Shown: piece after piece, positions 51,000 through 60,182 of the stretch
Layout of the letters: each line of letters opens with the position of its first letter
Position numbering within the stretch: position 1 is the stretch's first letter
Origin: Avibacterium volantium_A
Lineage (GTDB): Bacteria; Pseudomonadota; Gammaproteobacteria; Enterobacterales; Pasteurellaceae
Assembly (NCBI RefSeq): GCF_049366555.1
Contig: NZ_JBMMGT010000011.1
Span: 1-64,000, forward strand
Direction: 5' to 3'
Length of the DNA: 64,000 nt
Notes under the pieces: generated by a model
Told to the model about the DNA's origin: nothing
The model's database searches: none
Seen by the model: only the letters and a program-made list of their open reading frames with translations
Made by a program: the position numbers and the translations under genes

Positions 51000-52367
51000 T
51001 TAAATTAAATTACTCACAAAAATCACCAAAATAATAAATGGCACCACATATTTCACATAGTTAAACCAAATTTTTGTGAAAGTGGAATTTGGTTTATTGG
51101 AAAGCTCTTTTTTCGCTTCGTCTTTTAGCACAAACCCCACGAAAATGGCACAGCCAAGTGCGGTGAGTAAAAAGAGAATATTTCCACTCACATAATCAAA
51201 GGCATCGAAAATGCTTTTGCCGAAGAAGGTGTAATCTTTCAGTAAGTTATCGCTCAAAATAGAAGGAATATTACCGAGCAGGAAAATGCCGCCAAGGGTT
51301 AAGGCAATGGCTTTTCCACGGCGCATTCTGAGCTTTTCTTGAAGTGCGGTGATAATTACTTCATAAATCGTGATAGAAGTAGTGAGCGCGGCAATCAGCA
51401 ATAAACTAAAGAAGATAATGGCGAAAATTCGTCCTGCCCACATATGTGAGAATACAATTGGCAAACTTTGGAAAACCAGTGTTGGGCCTGCGTTCGGCTC
51501 AATGCCAAAGCTGAACAAAGACGGAAAAATCATAAAGCCCGCTAAAACCGCAATAACGGTATTGGTAAAGCCTGTGATTACAGCGGTTTGAACTAAGTTT
51601 TCTTCCTTGCTCAGATAGCTTGAAAGGGTGATTAGCACGCCAAAACCTAAACTCAAGGCAAAGAAAACTTGGCCTAGCACCATAATAAATAACTGAGGTG
51701 TAATCTTAGAAAAATCAGGTTTAAGGTAATAAATAATCCCTTCCGCCGCACCGGGTAAAGTGATGTTGCGGATCACCATTCCAATTAAAAACACAAACAG
51801 CAATGGCATTAAATATTTCACCGAACGCTCAATACCACCGATAATCCCTTTAGCTAAAATCACATAGTTGATGGCCACAAAAATAAAGGTGTACAGGGCG
51901 ATTTGAAGCGGGCTATTACTAATGCTTTGTTCATAGAAGGTTTTGGCATAGTCTTTGCTGATGGTACTAGAAATATCCAGACTACCAGAAATCAGGCTGA
52001 TAATATAATTCATCACCCAACCGCCAAGCACCATATAATAAGCCATAATGCCGAACGCACCGAGCAAGCCCATATAACCAATGATTTTCCAATATTTTGA
52101 ATGGGGTTTGGCGGTGAGTTTATCTTCAAAGGCATCAATCGAATTCACACGCAAGCGGCGACCAATCACGTTTTCCACTAAGATCATCGGAATACCGATG
52201 ACGATCATCGCGATGCAGAATAATAAAACGTATGCGCCGCCACCGTTTTCACCCACTAAATAAGGGAAACGCCACGTTGCACCAAACCCTACGGTTGCGC
52301 CAGCGACAGTCATAATATAGGTTAATCGGCTTGACCAAGTTTGTCGTTCAGATTTTTTCGTTGTCAT
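51000..52367 (-). CDS. Sodium-dependent transporter, neurotransmitter:sodium symporter (NSS) family
   Basis: A 455-residue membrane protein with about 11-12 helices. The family start is clear: RLTYIMTVAGATVGFGATWR and FPYLVGENGGGAYVLLFC, with unwound helix 1 residues for Na+ and substrate. Bacterial NSS members carry amino acids such as Trp or Leu with Na+; substrate is not determined here. It follows nth by eight bases as the last gene of the rnf-nth unit, an arrangement that may link use of the Rnf-generated Na+ or H+ gradient to uptake, though read-through is the simple explanation. Confidence 0.9.
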   Translation of the reverse strand: MTTKKSERQTWSSRLTYIMTVAGATVGFGATWRFPYLVGENGGGAYVLLFCIAMIVIGIPMILVENVIGRRLRVNSIDAFEDKLTAKPHSKYWKIIGYMGLLGAFGIMAYYMVLGGWVMNYIISLISGSLDISSTISKDYAKTFYEQSISNSPLQIALYTFIFVAINYVILAKGIIGGIERSVKYLMPLLFVFLIGMVIRNITLPGAAEGIIYYLKPDFSKITPQLFIMVLGQVFFALSLGFGVLITLSSYLSKEENLVQTAVITGFTNTVIAVLAGFMIFPSLFSFGIEPNAGPTLVFQSLPIVFSHMWAGRIFAIIFFSLLLIAALTTSITIYEVIITALQEKLRMRRGKAIALTLGGIFLLGNIPSILSDNLLKDYTFFGKSIFDAFDYVSGNILFLLTALGCAIFVGFVLKDEAKKELSNKPNSTFTKIWFNYVKYVVPFIILVIFVSNLI

Positions 52368-52375
52368 AAACTACC

Positions 52376-53011
52376 TTAATTTTCAGTTTTGTCTTTGTAT
52401 TCACAAAGATCTTCAATAATACAAGAACCGCAACGTGGCTTGCGCGCAATGCAGGTGTAACGTCCGTGCAAAATGAGCCAATGATGCACATCGACTTTAA
52501 ATTCTGCTGGCACAACCTTGAGTAATTTTTCTTCCACTTGCAACACGGTTTTACCGGGGGCAAAGTTGGTACGATTGCAGACGCGGAAAATATGCGTATC
52601 CACTGCAATAGTTGGCTGACCAAAGGCCGTATTTAACACCACATTCGCGGTTTTGCGCCCAACCCCTGCTAAGGCTTCAAGTTCTTCACGGGTTTGGGGA
52701 ATTTCGCCATTGTGTTTTTCGATCAGATCACGGCAGGTTTTAATAATATTTTCCGCTTTGCTATTAAATAGCCCAATGGTTTTGATATAGCTCTTTAAGC
52801 CGTCTAACCCAAGCTCTAAAATCGCTTGTGGGGTGTTTGCCACAGGGAACAGTTTCGCCGTGGCTTTATTCACCCCTTTATCTGTGGCTTGCGCAGACAA
52901 AATCACCGCAATCAATAATTCAAAGGGCGAATTATAATTTAATTCCGTTGTGGGGTGGGGATTTTGATCCCGCAGTCGAGTTAAGATTTCAATGCGTTTT
53001 TGTTTATTCAT
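52376..53011 (-). CDS. nth: Endonuclease III (Nth)
   Basis: A 211-residue DNA glycosylase/AP lyase that removes oxidised pyrimidines. The helix-hairpin-helix with the catalytic Lys is LEALAGVGRKTANVVLNTAF; the catalytic Asp follows in TIAVDTHIFRV. The [4Fe-4S] loop is C-x6-C-x2-C-x5-C (CIARKPRCGSCIIEDLC). Size equals E. coli Nth. It starts five bases after the rnfE stop, and nth at the end of the rnf operon is conserved in gamma-proteobacteria. Confidence 0.97.
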   Translation of the reverse strand: MNKQKRIEILTRLRDQNPHPTTELNYNSPFELLIAVILSAQATDKGVNKATAKLFPVANTPQAILELGLDGLKSYIKTIGLFNSKAENIIKTCRDLIEKHNGEIPQTREELEALAGVGRKTANVVLNTAFGQPTIAVDTHIFRVCNRTNFAPGKTVLQVEEKLLKVVPAEFKVDVHHWLILHGRYTCIARKPRCGSCIIEDLCEYKDKTEN

Positions 53012-53016
53012 TGTGT

Positions 53017-53757
53017 TTATTGTTTTTTATTATCGATTAAGTTTTTCATCGCCAAAATTAGCCCTAAACCAAGGAATGCACCCGGGGGAAGAATAGCGAG
53101 TAAAAAGCTACTGTTTAGCTCAAAAAGGTTTAAATGCAACGCCGTTGCCCAGTTGCCGAGCAGGTTTTCCATTCCCATAAACAGTTTACCCGTGCCTAAC
53201 ACTTCACGGATTGCGCCTAGCACAAACAAGCTGAATGCCATTCCCACGCCCATCGCAAAGCCATCAAAGAGAGAAAGCAACACGCCATTTTTTGACGCAA
53301 AGGCTTCCGCGCGGCCAATAACAATACAGTTTGTTACAATCAAAGGAATGAAGATCCCTAAGGATTGATAAAGCGTATAAGTGTAGGCATTCATAATCAG
53401 CTGCACAATGGTTACCGTGGTGGCGATAATCATCACATAAATAGGAATACGAATGGCGTGCGGAATATGCTTGCGGAACAACGAAACCACCACATTGGTA
53501 CAGATTAATACCGCAATGGTGGCAATGCCTAAACCAAGGGCGTTGGTTGCCGAGCTAGACACCGCAAGTAGCGGGCAAAGCCCCAACAGTTGCACAAGAG
53601 CGGGGTTATTATGCCAAAAACCTTGCTTAAATAATTCGCTCCATTGGCTTTTTAGCCCAGTCGGCACGCTTTGTTGTGGTTCAATGGAAGCCAAATCCAT
53701 TTCGGTTTCTGATGTATGGTCTAAAGTGCGGTGGTTTTTTTCGTGATTTTCTTGCAT
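53017..53757 (-). CDS. rnfE: Electron transport complex subunit RnfE (RsxE)
   Basis: A 246-residue inner-membrane protein with six helices, paralogous to RnfA. Characteristic segment: NNPALVQLLGLCPLLAVSSS and PLIVTNCIVIGRAEAFASKN. A soluble N-terminal extension of about 35 residues (ENHEKNHRTLDHTSETEMDL) precedes the first helix; part of it is encoded by an uptake signal. It overlaps rnfG by one base and is followed by nth. Confidence 0.96.
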   Translation of the reverse strand: MQENHEKNHRTLDHTSETEMDLASIEPQQSVPTGLKSQWSELFKQGFWHNNPALVQLLGLCPLLAVSSSATNALGLGIATIAVLICTNVVVSLFRKHIPHAIRIPIYVMIIATTVTIVQLIMNAYTYTLYQSLGIFIPLIVTNCIVIGRAEAFASKNGVLLSLFDGFAMGVGMAFSLFVLGAIREVLGTGKLFMGMENLLGNWATALHLNLFELNSSFLLAILPPGAFLGLGLILAMKNLIDNKKQ

Positions 53758-54383
53758 TAGTTTTGCTCCTGTTTCACCGCGTTATTATTCATTTGTTGCA
53801 ATAATGGCAAGGCTGAACGCTTGGTTTGATTGACGATGGCGCGCGGTGTAATGGTTGCGCCAGTAAATTGATCGAATTTACCGCCATCTTTTTTTACCGC
53901 CCAATCATTGAGATTATCGGCACTGATTTTTTGTTGATTAAAGCTCAGCACCCAATCAGAAATACGCAGTTCAATTTTATCACCTAAGCCCGGCGTTTCT
54001 TTGTGTTCAAGCACACGCAAACCTAGCACTTCGCCTTGTGGCGTAATCCCTACCAGAAAGCGAATATTGCCTGAATAGCCATCTGGCGCAATGGTTTCAT
54101 AAGCATAAGCCACAGGCTGATGATTTTTCTCTGCGATACAAATTTTCTCAATGCGTAAGGTTTTGGCTTCAGCGAAATCAGGCTGAGAACAACTGGCGAG
54201 CAAATCGTTATCGTAACTTTGCGGTGGAATAATTTGTGCAAGCAATTCAGCTTGTTGTTTGGCGATGGCTTGCTCAATAGGGGCTTTCGTTAAGAAATAC
54301 ACAGCGGTAGAAAGTGCGGTGCAAATTAACGCAATAATGCCCAAGATCACGCCATAACGGGTGCTAATTTTTACCGTTTGCAT
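53757..54383 (-). CDS. rnfG: Electron transport complex subunit RnfG (RsxG)
   Basis: A 208-residue periplasmic flavoprotein with one N-terminal anchor helix (YGVILGIIALICTALSTAVY). The covalent FMN attachment Thr is in the motif FTGATITPRAIV, preceded by the FMN-binding domain segment YSGNIRFLVGITPQGEVLGL. In the Rnf complex it passes electrons in the periplasmic branch. It begins three bases after the rnfD stop. Confidence 0.96.
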   Translation of the reverse strand: MQTVKISTRYGVILGIIALICTALSTAVYFLTKAPIEQAIAKQQAELLAQIIPPQSYDNDLLASCSQPDFAEAKTLRIEKICIAEKNHQPVAYAYETIAPDGYSGNIRFLVGITPQGEVLGLRVLEHKETPGLGDKIELRISDWVLSFNQQKISADNLNDWAVKKDGGKFDQFTGATITPRAIVNQTKRSALPLLQQMNNNAVKQEQN

Positions 54384-54386
54384 TGC

Positions 54387-55460
54387 TTATTTCCTTTTGT
54401 ATCCAGCCACGCGCGGGCGAGTGTAGTGATCAATCAGTGGCACACAAATATTTGCCAGTAACACAGCAAATGCCACGCCATCAGGGTAGTTGCCATTAAA
54501 GCGAATTAGGCACACAAGCAAACCCACAATCGCACCAAAAATCAGTTTGCCTTTTGGTGTGGTTGAAGATGTGACAGGGTCGGTGGCAATAAAAAATGCG
54601 CCGAACATTGTTGCCCCACTAAACCACTGCCATAAAGGACTTGGTGCATAAGATGAGGTAAGCCAGTGAATGCCGCTTACCAGTAACATTGTGGCTAAAA
54701 AGGCGGTAGGAATTTGCCAATGAATAATTTTCTTCCAAATTAGGAAAACACCGCCAAGTAAAAAGAAAAGATTGATTTGCGCCCAACCTAAACCAAGATT
54801 GAGTTCACTCTCAAAAGGCATCACTTCCACAAAAATCGGGGATTGATTAATTTCACTTATCGCCATATTAATCTTGCTTGCTGTTTTGACGGAATCCAAT
54901 GGTGTGGCTTGGGTAATCCCATCAATGGAATTGGCTAATTGATGCAGGCTGAAGCCGTCCGTAGTAATGCCGTGGAAAATCAGCTGATAAGCATCTTGCA
55001 AGCTAGGTGGCTCATTTAATAACGCCACGGGCGGCAGCCAAGCTGTCATTTGCACAGGGAAAGAAATGAGCAACACCACATACCCCACCATTGCAGGGTT
55101 AAACAGATTTTGCCCCAAGCCACCGTAAACGTGCTTGCCTAAAATGACCGCACAGAATGTCCCGATTAAAATCACCCAATAAGGTGCATAAGGTGGGATT
55201 GCCATCGCGAGCATTAACGCCGTTAGCACCACGCTGAAATCGCTGATATAAAACAGGTTTGGCTTTTTGCGTAAGCGCGTAACCATAAATTCCAACACTA
55301 ACGCAAGGGAAATGGCGAGCAGGCTTTGAATTAACACACCAAAACCAAAATAATAAATTTGTGCGCCCAATGCAGGCAACATTGCCAACGCAACCCACAG
55401 CATAATACGAGCAGTCAATTTGCCCGAGTGGGTGTGTGGCGAACTCATCATTTTAAACAT
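54387..55460 (-). CDS. rnfD: Electron transport complex subunit RnfD (RsxD)
   Basis: A 357-residue membrane protein with about nine helices. FMN-attachment Thr lies in ITQATPLDSVK. The typical core SGATMFGAFFIATDPVTSST, NPAMVGYVVLLISFP and the final helix region are present. Ten bases separate it from rnfC. The predicted length and position agree with the conserved rnfABCDGE order. Confidence 0.96.
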   Translation of the reverse strand: MFKMMSSPHTHSGKLTARIMLWVALAMLPALGAQIYYFGFGVLIQSLLAISLALVLEFMVTRLRKKPNLFYISDFSVVLTALMLAMAIPPYAPYWVILIGTFCAVILGKHVYGGLGQNLFNPAMVGYVVLLISFPVQMTAWLPPVALLNEPPSLQDAYQLIFHGITTDGFSLHQLANSIDGITQATPLDSVKTASKINMAISEINQSPIFVEVMPFESELNLGLGWAQINLFFLLGGVFLIWKKIIHWQIPTAFLATMLLVSGIHWLTSSYAPSPLWQWFSGATMFGAFFIATDPVTSSTTPKGKLIFGAIVGLLVCLIRFNGNYPDGVAFAVLLANICVPLIDHYTRPRVAGYKRK

Positions 55461-55469
55461 TGCTAAACC

Positions 55470-57863
55470 TTATTCTTTTTCTTGGGATCGATTTTCTTTT
55501 GCTTGTTTCTTCGCTTTTGCCCGTGCAATGGCCGCAGCGATAGCGGCTTTTTTCGGATCAAGTGCGGTGGAATTTTCTTGCGTTTTTTCTTTTGTTTTTT
55601 CAGCCGCACTTTGGGTTTCCGCTTGTTCTGCTAAACCTTGATTTTCAACAGGTTTTTCTGCTGAACTTGCAGGTTGAACCGTGCCGTTCTGAGCTTGTTT
55701 CTTCGCTTTTGCTCGTGCAATCGCCGCAGCAATGGCGGCTTTTTTCGGATCAAGAGCGGTGGTATTTTCTAGCGTTTTTTCTTTTGTTTTTTCAGCCACA
55801 CTTTGGGTTTCCACTTGTTCGGTTAAGCCCTGATTTTCCACACTGTTCTCTGCTGAGCCTGCAGATTGAACCGTGTCGTTCTGAGCTTGTTTTTTTGCTT
55901 TTGCTCGTGCAATGGCGGCGGCAATAGCGGCTTTTTTCGGATCAAGTGCGGTGGTATTTTCTTTTGTTTTTTCAGCCGCACTTTGGCTTTGAGTTTGTTC
56001 CGCTACATCTTGATTTTCCACACTGTTCTCTGTTGAATTTGCAGATTGAACCGTGTCGTTCTGAGCTTGTTTCTTCGCTTTGGCGAGTGCAAGTGCGGCT
56101 GCGATAGCCGCTTTCTTAGGATCGGGATTTGCATCAAGTGCGGTGCGATTTTGCCCAGTATTTTGCGCTAAATTTTCTTGCGATTGATCAGCGGACGCCA
56201 CATTCTCTTGTTCAGCTTGTTGGCGAGCTAAGCGGCGCGCTTTGCGTTGCGCCATAATATCGGAATTATCCGGTTGTAGCTGGCCTTTTTCGTCCACAAA
56301 AGTTTTCACATTTGGGCTTTCGCTGTCGTTTTGTTTTTTCGCTTTTAAACGTTCTAATGCCGCTTGCACAGGATCAACGCCTTTCTGTTTGGCGATTTCT
56401 TCACGGCGAGCTTCAGCAGCACGTTGGGTACGCGCTTTGCGAGCTTGTTCTTCTTTTTCTAAACGCGCTTGGCGTGCCTCGAAACGTAATTTCGCCTCGT
56501 GGGATTTTTGTGCTTGTTCTTTGATTTCCCAAATTTTCACTTTTTCTTGACGGAAATATTGAATAAGCGGAATGTGGCTCGGGCAAACATAAGCGCATAA
56601 GCCACATTCAATGCAATCTTGCAGGGCATATTGTTCCGATTTTTGGTGATCTTCACTGCGTGCGAACCAATATAGCTGCTGCGGCATTAAATGCACAGGG
56701 CAAGCGTCTGAGCAAGCCGAGCAGCGGATACAGGCTTGCTCTGGCTCGGGTTCGGCATATTCAAAATGATCAGGCGCAAGCAAGCAGTTAGTAACTTTGG
56801 TTACAGGCGCGTTGAGATTGGGCAAAATAAAGCCCATCATTGGCCCGCCCATAAACACTGGGAAACGTGGGTCATATTGATAACCCACTTGTTGCAATAG
56901 GGCGGAAATCGGCGTGCCAAAGCGAACCAAAAGATTGCCTTTGTGTGGGATTTTATCACCTGTCAGCGTAACCACGCGTTCAATTAATGGTTCGTCATTG
57001 ATTACCGCTCGTTTGATCGCAAACGCCGTGCCGACATTGTGCATTAGCACGCCAATGCTGGAAGAGCGCTGACCGCTCGGCACTTCAATGCCTGTTAGTA
57101 CTTGGATAAGCTGTTTTGCCGCACCTGAAGGATATTTGGTGGGAATCACACGGATTTCAATGTCATTTGCCCCTTTTAAAGCGTGTTTAAGGGCTTTCAC
57201 CGCCTTGGGTTTGTTGTCCTCAATGGCAATAACCACTTTTTCAGGGCGTAAAATATAGCGTAAGATGCGTATTCCTTCGATGATCTCTTTCGGACGATCT
57301 TGCATTAAGCGATCATCACAGGTGATGTAAGGTTCACATTCTGCACCATTGATAATCAGCAGTTTTACTTTATTTTCTGCCGATTGAATTTTAGCCGCAG
57401 TTGGGAATACCGCACCGCCTAAGCCAGCAATGCCGGCGTGATAAATTTTTTCGATAAGCTGTTCTGGTGTTTGGCTCAGGAAATCTTCAATCGGGTGCTG
57501 TTTACGCCATTCATCTTTACCGTCAGCCTGAATTTGAATGGTTAGTTCAGGTAAACCAGAAGGGTGGGCGGCAATATAAGGTGCAATCGCCGTGATAACG
57601 CCTGAAGTTGGGGCATGGACTGGCAGATTGCGTAAGCCTTCCCCCTGCGTTAATGGCTGACCTTTTAGCACTTTATCCCCAACATTCACTAACAGATTTC
57701 CAGCATTACCAGCGTGCTGTTTAACAGGGACATAGTAGGTTTCCACCAGATCCGCTGGGCGAATAGGTGTGTGATTTGATTGCGATTTCATTTCAGGTGG
57801 ATGAATGCCACCAGAGAAATCCCATAATTTACCAGAATTAAAATTGGTCAATACATCAGCCAT
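55470..57863 (-). CDS. rnfC: Electron transport complex subunit RnfC (RsxC) with C-terminal repeats
   Basis: A 797-residue cytoplasmic subunit that takes electrons from NADH. Order: N-terminal barrel with FSGGIHPPEMK; the NADH/FMN-binding 51-kDa-like domain (HAGIAGLGGAVFPTAAKI, NGAECEPYITCDDRLM); SLBB-like part; then two [4Fe-4S] motifs, CIRCSACSDACPVHLM (about residue 374) and CIECGLCAYVCPSHIP (about 416). From about residue 430 the chain is charged and helical, and from about 571 to the end it consists of four repeats of about 64 residues starting ALDPKKAAIAAAIARAKAKK. RnfC tails vary greatly in length in gamma-proteobacteria. Its start overlaps the rnfB stop by one base. Confidence 0.95.
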   Translation of the reverse strand: MADVLTNFNSGKLWDFSGGIHPPEMKSQSNHTPIRPADLVETYYVPVKQHAGNAGNLLVNVGDKVLKGQPLTQGEGLRNLPVHAPTSGVITAIAPYIAAHPSGLPELTIQIQADGKDEWRKQHPIEDFLSQTPEQLIEKIYHAGIAGLGGAVFPTAAKIQSAENKVKLLIINGAECEPYITCDDRLMQDRPKEIIEGIRILRYILRPEKVVIAIEDNKPKAVKALKHALKGANDIEIRVIPTKYPSGAAKQLIQVLTGIEVPSGQRSSSIGVLMHNVGTAFAIKRAVINDEPLIERVVTLTGDKIPHKGNLLVRFGTPISALLQQVGYQYDPRFPVFMGGPMMGFILPNLNAPVTKVTNCLLAPDHFEYAEPEPEQACIRCSACSDACPVHLMPQQLYWFARSEDHQKSEQYALQDCIECGLCAYVCPSHIPLIQYFRQEKVKIWEIKEQAQKSHEAKLRFEARQARLEKEEQARKARTQRAAEARREEIAKQKGVDPVQAALERLKAKKQNDSESPNVKTFVDEKGQLQPDNSDIMAQRKARRLARQQAEQENVASADQSQENLAQNTGQNRTALDANPDPKKAAIAAALALAKAKKQAQNDTVQSANSTENSVENQDVAEQTQSQSAAEKTKENTTALDPKKAAIAAAIARAKAKKQAQNDTVQSAGSAENSVENQGLTEQVETQSVAEKTKEKTLENTTALDPKKAAIAAAIARAKAKKQAQNGTVQPASSAEKPVENQGLAEQAETQSAAEKTKEKTQENSTALDPKKAAIAAAIARAKAKKQAKENRSQEKE
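55480..56150 (-). repeat. Four tandem repeats encoding the RnfC tail, each with an uptake-signal site
   Basis: Four units of about 190 bp, the last truncated, encode a recurring Ala/Lys helix (DPKKAAIAAAIARAKAKKQA) followed by a variable acidic linker (NSVENQGLAEQ and similar). The codons for Thr-Ala-Leu-Asp at the head of each unit lie in an uptake signal: three units keep AAGTGCGGT on the plus strand and one carries AAGAGCGGT (near 55757). Units are nearly identical in their helix part, so recent expansion or homogenisation is likely. Confidence 0.88.
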
Positions 57864-58459
57864 TATTTTTCCGCTCCCTGATTATTCGCGTTGCTTGCAG
57901 TAATCTCTACCACGGGAATGGTTAAGCTGGGATCGAATTTCCAATCCCAATGATCAATGTCTTGTTCTATTTTTATCATTGAAATGCAATCTGTCGGGCA
58001 AGGGGCAACGCAGAGTTCGCAGCCTGTGCAAAGATCAGGAATCACCGTGTGCATTGCTTTATTTGTACCAATAATGGCATCAACAGGGCAGGCCTGAATA
58101 CATTTAGTGCAACCGATACACATATCTTCGTGGATAAATGCCACTTTTGGCGCATTATCTTCTTCATCAAAATCCGTTGCAGGCACGTCCACGCCTAATA
58201 AATCGGCAATTTTCACCACTAATGGCTGACCACCAGGAACGCATCTGGTAATTACATCGCCTTGTGCAATGGCTTCGGCATAAGGTTTACAACCAGGGTA
58301 ACCGCATTGTCCGCATTGGCTTTGCGGCAGTAGGGCATCAATTTTTTCTACAATAGGATAGGCTTGTACTTTTAGTTTGATGGACGCTAAGCCTAAAATC
58401 GCACCAAAAATCAAAGCAAGTACGCTAATAGCGAGAAGAACATAATATAAGGTTGTCAT
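57863..58459 (-). CDS. rnfB: Electron transport complex subunit RnfB (RsxB)
   Basis: A 198-residue membrane-anchored ferredoxin-like subunit. One N-terminal helix (YVLLAISVLALIFGAILGLA), then a four-Cys cluster motif (LLPQSQCGQCGYPGCKPYAE), then two ferredoxin motifs, CIGCTKCIQACPVDAI and CTGCELCVAPCPTDCI. It relays electrons in the cytoplasmic part of the complex. One base separates it from rnfA upstream. Confidence 0.97.
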   Translation of the reverse strand: MTTLYYVLLAISVLALIFGAILGLASIKLKVQAYPIVEKIDALLPQSQCGQCGYPGCKPYAEAIAQGDVITRCVPGGQPLVVKIADLLGVDVPATDFDEEDNAPKVAFIHEDMCIGCTKCIQACPVDAIIGTNKAMHTVIPDLCTGCELCVAPCPTDCISMIKIEQDIDHWDWKFDPSLTIPVVEITASNANNQGAEK

Positions 58460-58460
58460 T

Positions 58461-59042
58461 TTACACTCTCACTATGCCAGCAAAGCCCATAAAGGCAAGG
58501 GACATTAATCCTGCGGTGATTAAGGCGATAGACGCACCACGGAAAGGCATTGGCACATCGGCAGCAGCAAGGCGCTCACGCAGGGCGGCAAATAGCACTA
58601 AAACAAGGGAAAAACCAAGGGAAGCACCAAAGCCGTAAACCACAGATTGAGTTAAATTATGGGCTAAATTAACATTTAATAACGCCACGCCTAACACTGC
58701 ACAGTTGGTGGTAATCAGTGGCAAAAATACACCGAGTAAACGATAAAGGGTTGGGCTGGTTTTATGAATCACCATTTCGGTAAATTGCACCACCACGGCA
58801 ATTACTAAAATAAACACTAAGGTGCGTAAAAAATTACCATTAAATGGCGTGAGCAAATAGCGATCAATCAAATAGGAACAAAGGGAAGCAACGGTTAGCA
58901 CAAACATTGTGGCAAGCCCCATTCCAATGGCGGTTTCGATTTTTTTCGATACCCCCATAAAAGGACAAAGCCCTAGGAATTTCACTAGGATAAAGTTATT
59001 GATAAGTGCGGTGCTAATAATTAATAAAATATAGTCAGTCAT
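58461..59042 (-). CDS. rnfA: Electron transport complex subunit RnfA (RsxA)
   Basis: A 193-residue six-helix membrane subunit, first gene of the rnf operon. Typical segments: NNFILVKFLGLCPFMGVSKK and LPLITTNCAVLGVALLN. RnfA and RnfE pair in the membrane around an iron-sulfur centre. The complex couples ferredoxin/NADH redox chemistry to ion movement and, in E. coli as Rsx, reduces SoxR. The 258 bp upstream (59043-59300) contain one uptake signal near 59255 but no promoter that I could assign with confidence. Confidence 0.97.
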   Translation of the reverse strand: MTDYILLIISTALINNFILVKFLGLCPFMGVSKKIETAIGMGLATMFVLTVASLCSYLIDRYLLTPFNGNFLRTLVFILVIAVVVQFTEMVIHKTSPTLYRLLGVFLPLITTNCAVLGVALLNVNLAHNLTQSVVYGFGASLGFSLVLVLFAALRERLAAADVPMPFRGASIALITAGLMSLAFMGFAGIVRV

Positions 59043-59300
59043 CAGTTTATTACCCTTGCTTTCATTACCTTGTTATGATTTTTATATGCTTGAAAGCCAA
59101 GTTGTCAGAAGAAATCTAGCTTGCTATTATCCTAGTTTCTGGCAGGGATAACAATAGAAAATTTTAGGTAGTTTTGTATCATTAGATGTTAATAATGCTC
59201 AGATAGAAACTAGAGTTATTCATATCAGAAAATTTTAAAAAATGTAAATTTAGACCGCACTTTTGTTTTGATAGGAATAATCTATGTGTTTGTTCCTAAA

Positions 59301-60182
59301 TTATAACGATAAATTATCTAAAAACGCCGAAAAACTTTCCACTTGAAATTCAAATCCCGCTTCAATGAGGCGCGCTGGCTTAATGCGTTGGCTGTCTAAT
59401 AATAATTGTGAGCGATCACCTAAAACCCAACGTAATACAAAAGCTGGTACACTGGCGAAATGGGGGCGCTTGAGGAAATCGCCTAACTGTTGGTTAAAAT
59501 CTTGATTGGTGATGGGCTCTGGGGCTGCAAGATTGAACGTCCCTTCGCATTGTGGGTTTTCCAATAAAAATAAAATCCCTGCGATCATATCTTGCAAGCT
59601 AATCCAAGCCCAATATTGTTTACCACTGCCGAGTTTTCCCCCTAATCCTAAACGATATAACGGCAAGATTTTACTTAATGCACCGCCATTTGGACTTAGT
59701 ACCATTGCGGTGCGCAATAAGCAAACGCGGGTATTGGCTTGCATTGCCGCAGCTTCCCACTGTTGGCAAAGTTGTGCGGGAAATGCTGTGCCAGCGGGAG
59801 TGCTTTCATCAATCCAATGATCTTGGTGATCACCATAGAAACCCGTGGCTGATCCTGAGATAAAGGTGTGCGGTGGGTTCTCACTTTGATTAATAAGTGC
59901 GGTCAAATTTTGCGTTAAATTTACTCGGCTAGCAAAAAGTTTGGCTTTTTGTTTAGTTGTCCAGCGATGCGCGAAAATCGGTTCGCCAGCTAAATTAATC
60001 ACCGCATCAAAGGCATTGAGATTTTTCAATGGGGCAAGATTGTCAATTTGTTGTATTTCGGTTGGAAAACGCTCAGGCTGAATGTTGCGCGTTAAAAGGC
60101 AAATGCGATATTGTTTGGCGAGAAGTTGTGGGATTAAGGCTGAACCAATCAGCCCTGTGCCTCCAGTGAGTAGAATATTCAT
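59301..60182 (-). CDS. TIGR01777-type NAD-dependent epimerase/SDR protein (YfcH-like)
   Basis: A 293-residue extended short-chain dehydrogenase. The Rossmann motif is MNILLTGGTGLIGSALIPQL; further family motifs are AVINLAGEPI, TFISGSATGFYGD and the C-terminal DUF1731-like part PAFVLRWVLGDRSQLLLDSQ. Members of this family, such as E. coli YfcH, are annotated as nucleoside-diphosphate-sugar epimerases without proven substrate. The ATG overlaps the argR stop by one base (TAATG), so it is coupled to argR. Confidence 0.88.
   Translation of the reverse strand: MNILLTGGTGLIGSALIPQLLAKQYRICLLTRNIQPERFPTEIQQIDNLAPLKNLNAFDAVINLAGEPIFAHRWTTKQKAKLFASRVNLTQNLTALINQSENPPHTFISGSATGFYGDHQDHWIDESTPAGTAFPAQLCQQWEAAAMQANTRVCLLRTAMVLSPNGGALSKILPLYRLGLGGKLGSGKQYWAWISLQDMIAGILFLLENPQCEGTFNLAAPEPITNQDFNQQLGDFLKRPHFASVPAFVLRWVLGDRSQLLLDSQRIKPARLIEAGFEFQVESFSAFLDNLSL

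Noticed and set aside
55562..55927. A 121-codon frame opposite the RnfC repeats
   Set aside because: Its repetition simply mirrors the rnfC repeats in another frame, and rnfC is well supported.
55480..56150. CRISPR-like or minisatellite array
   Set aside because: The repeats are about 190 bp, in frame and protein-coding, with no short identical repeat/unique spacer pattern.
59270..59300. Terminator after the epimerase gene
   Set aside because: Only a weak six-base TAGGAA/TTCCTA pairing with a long loop could be found; no T run on the minus strand side.
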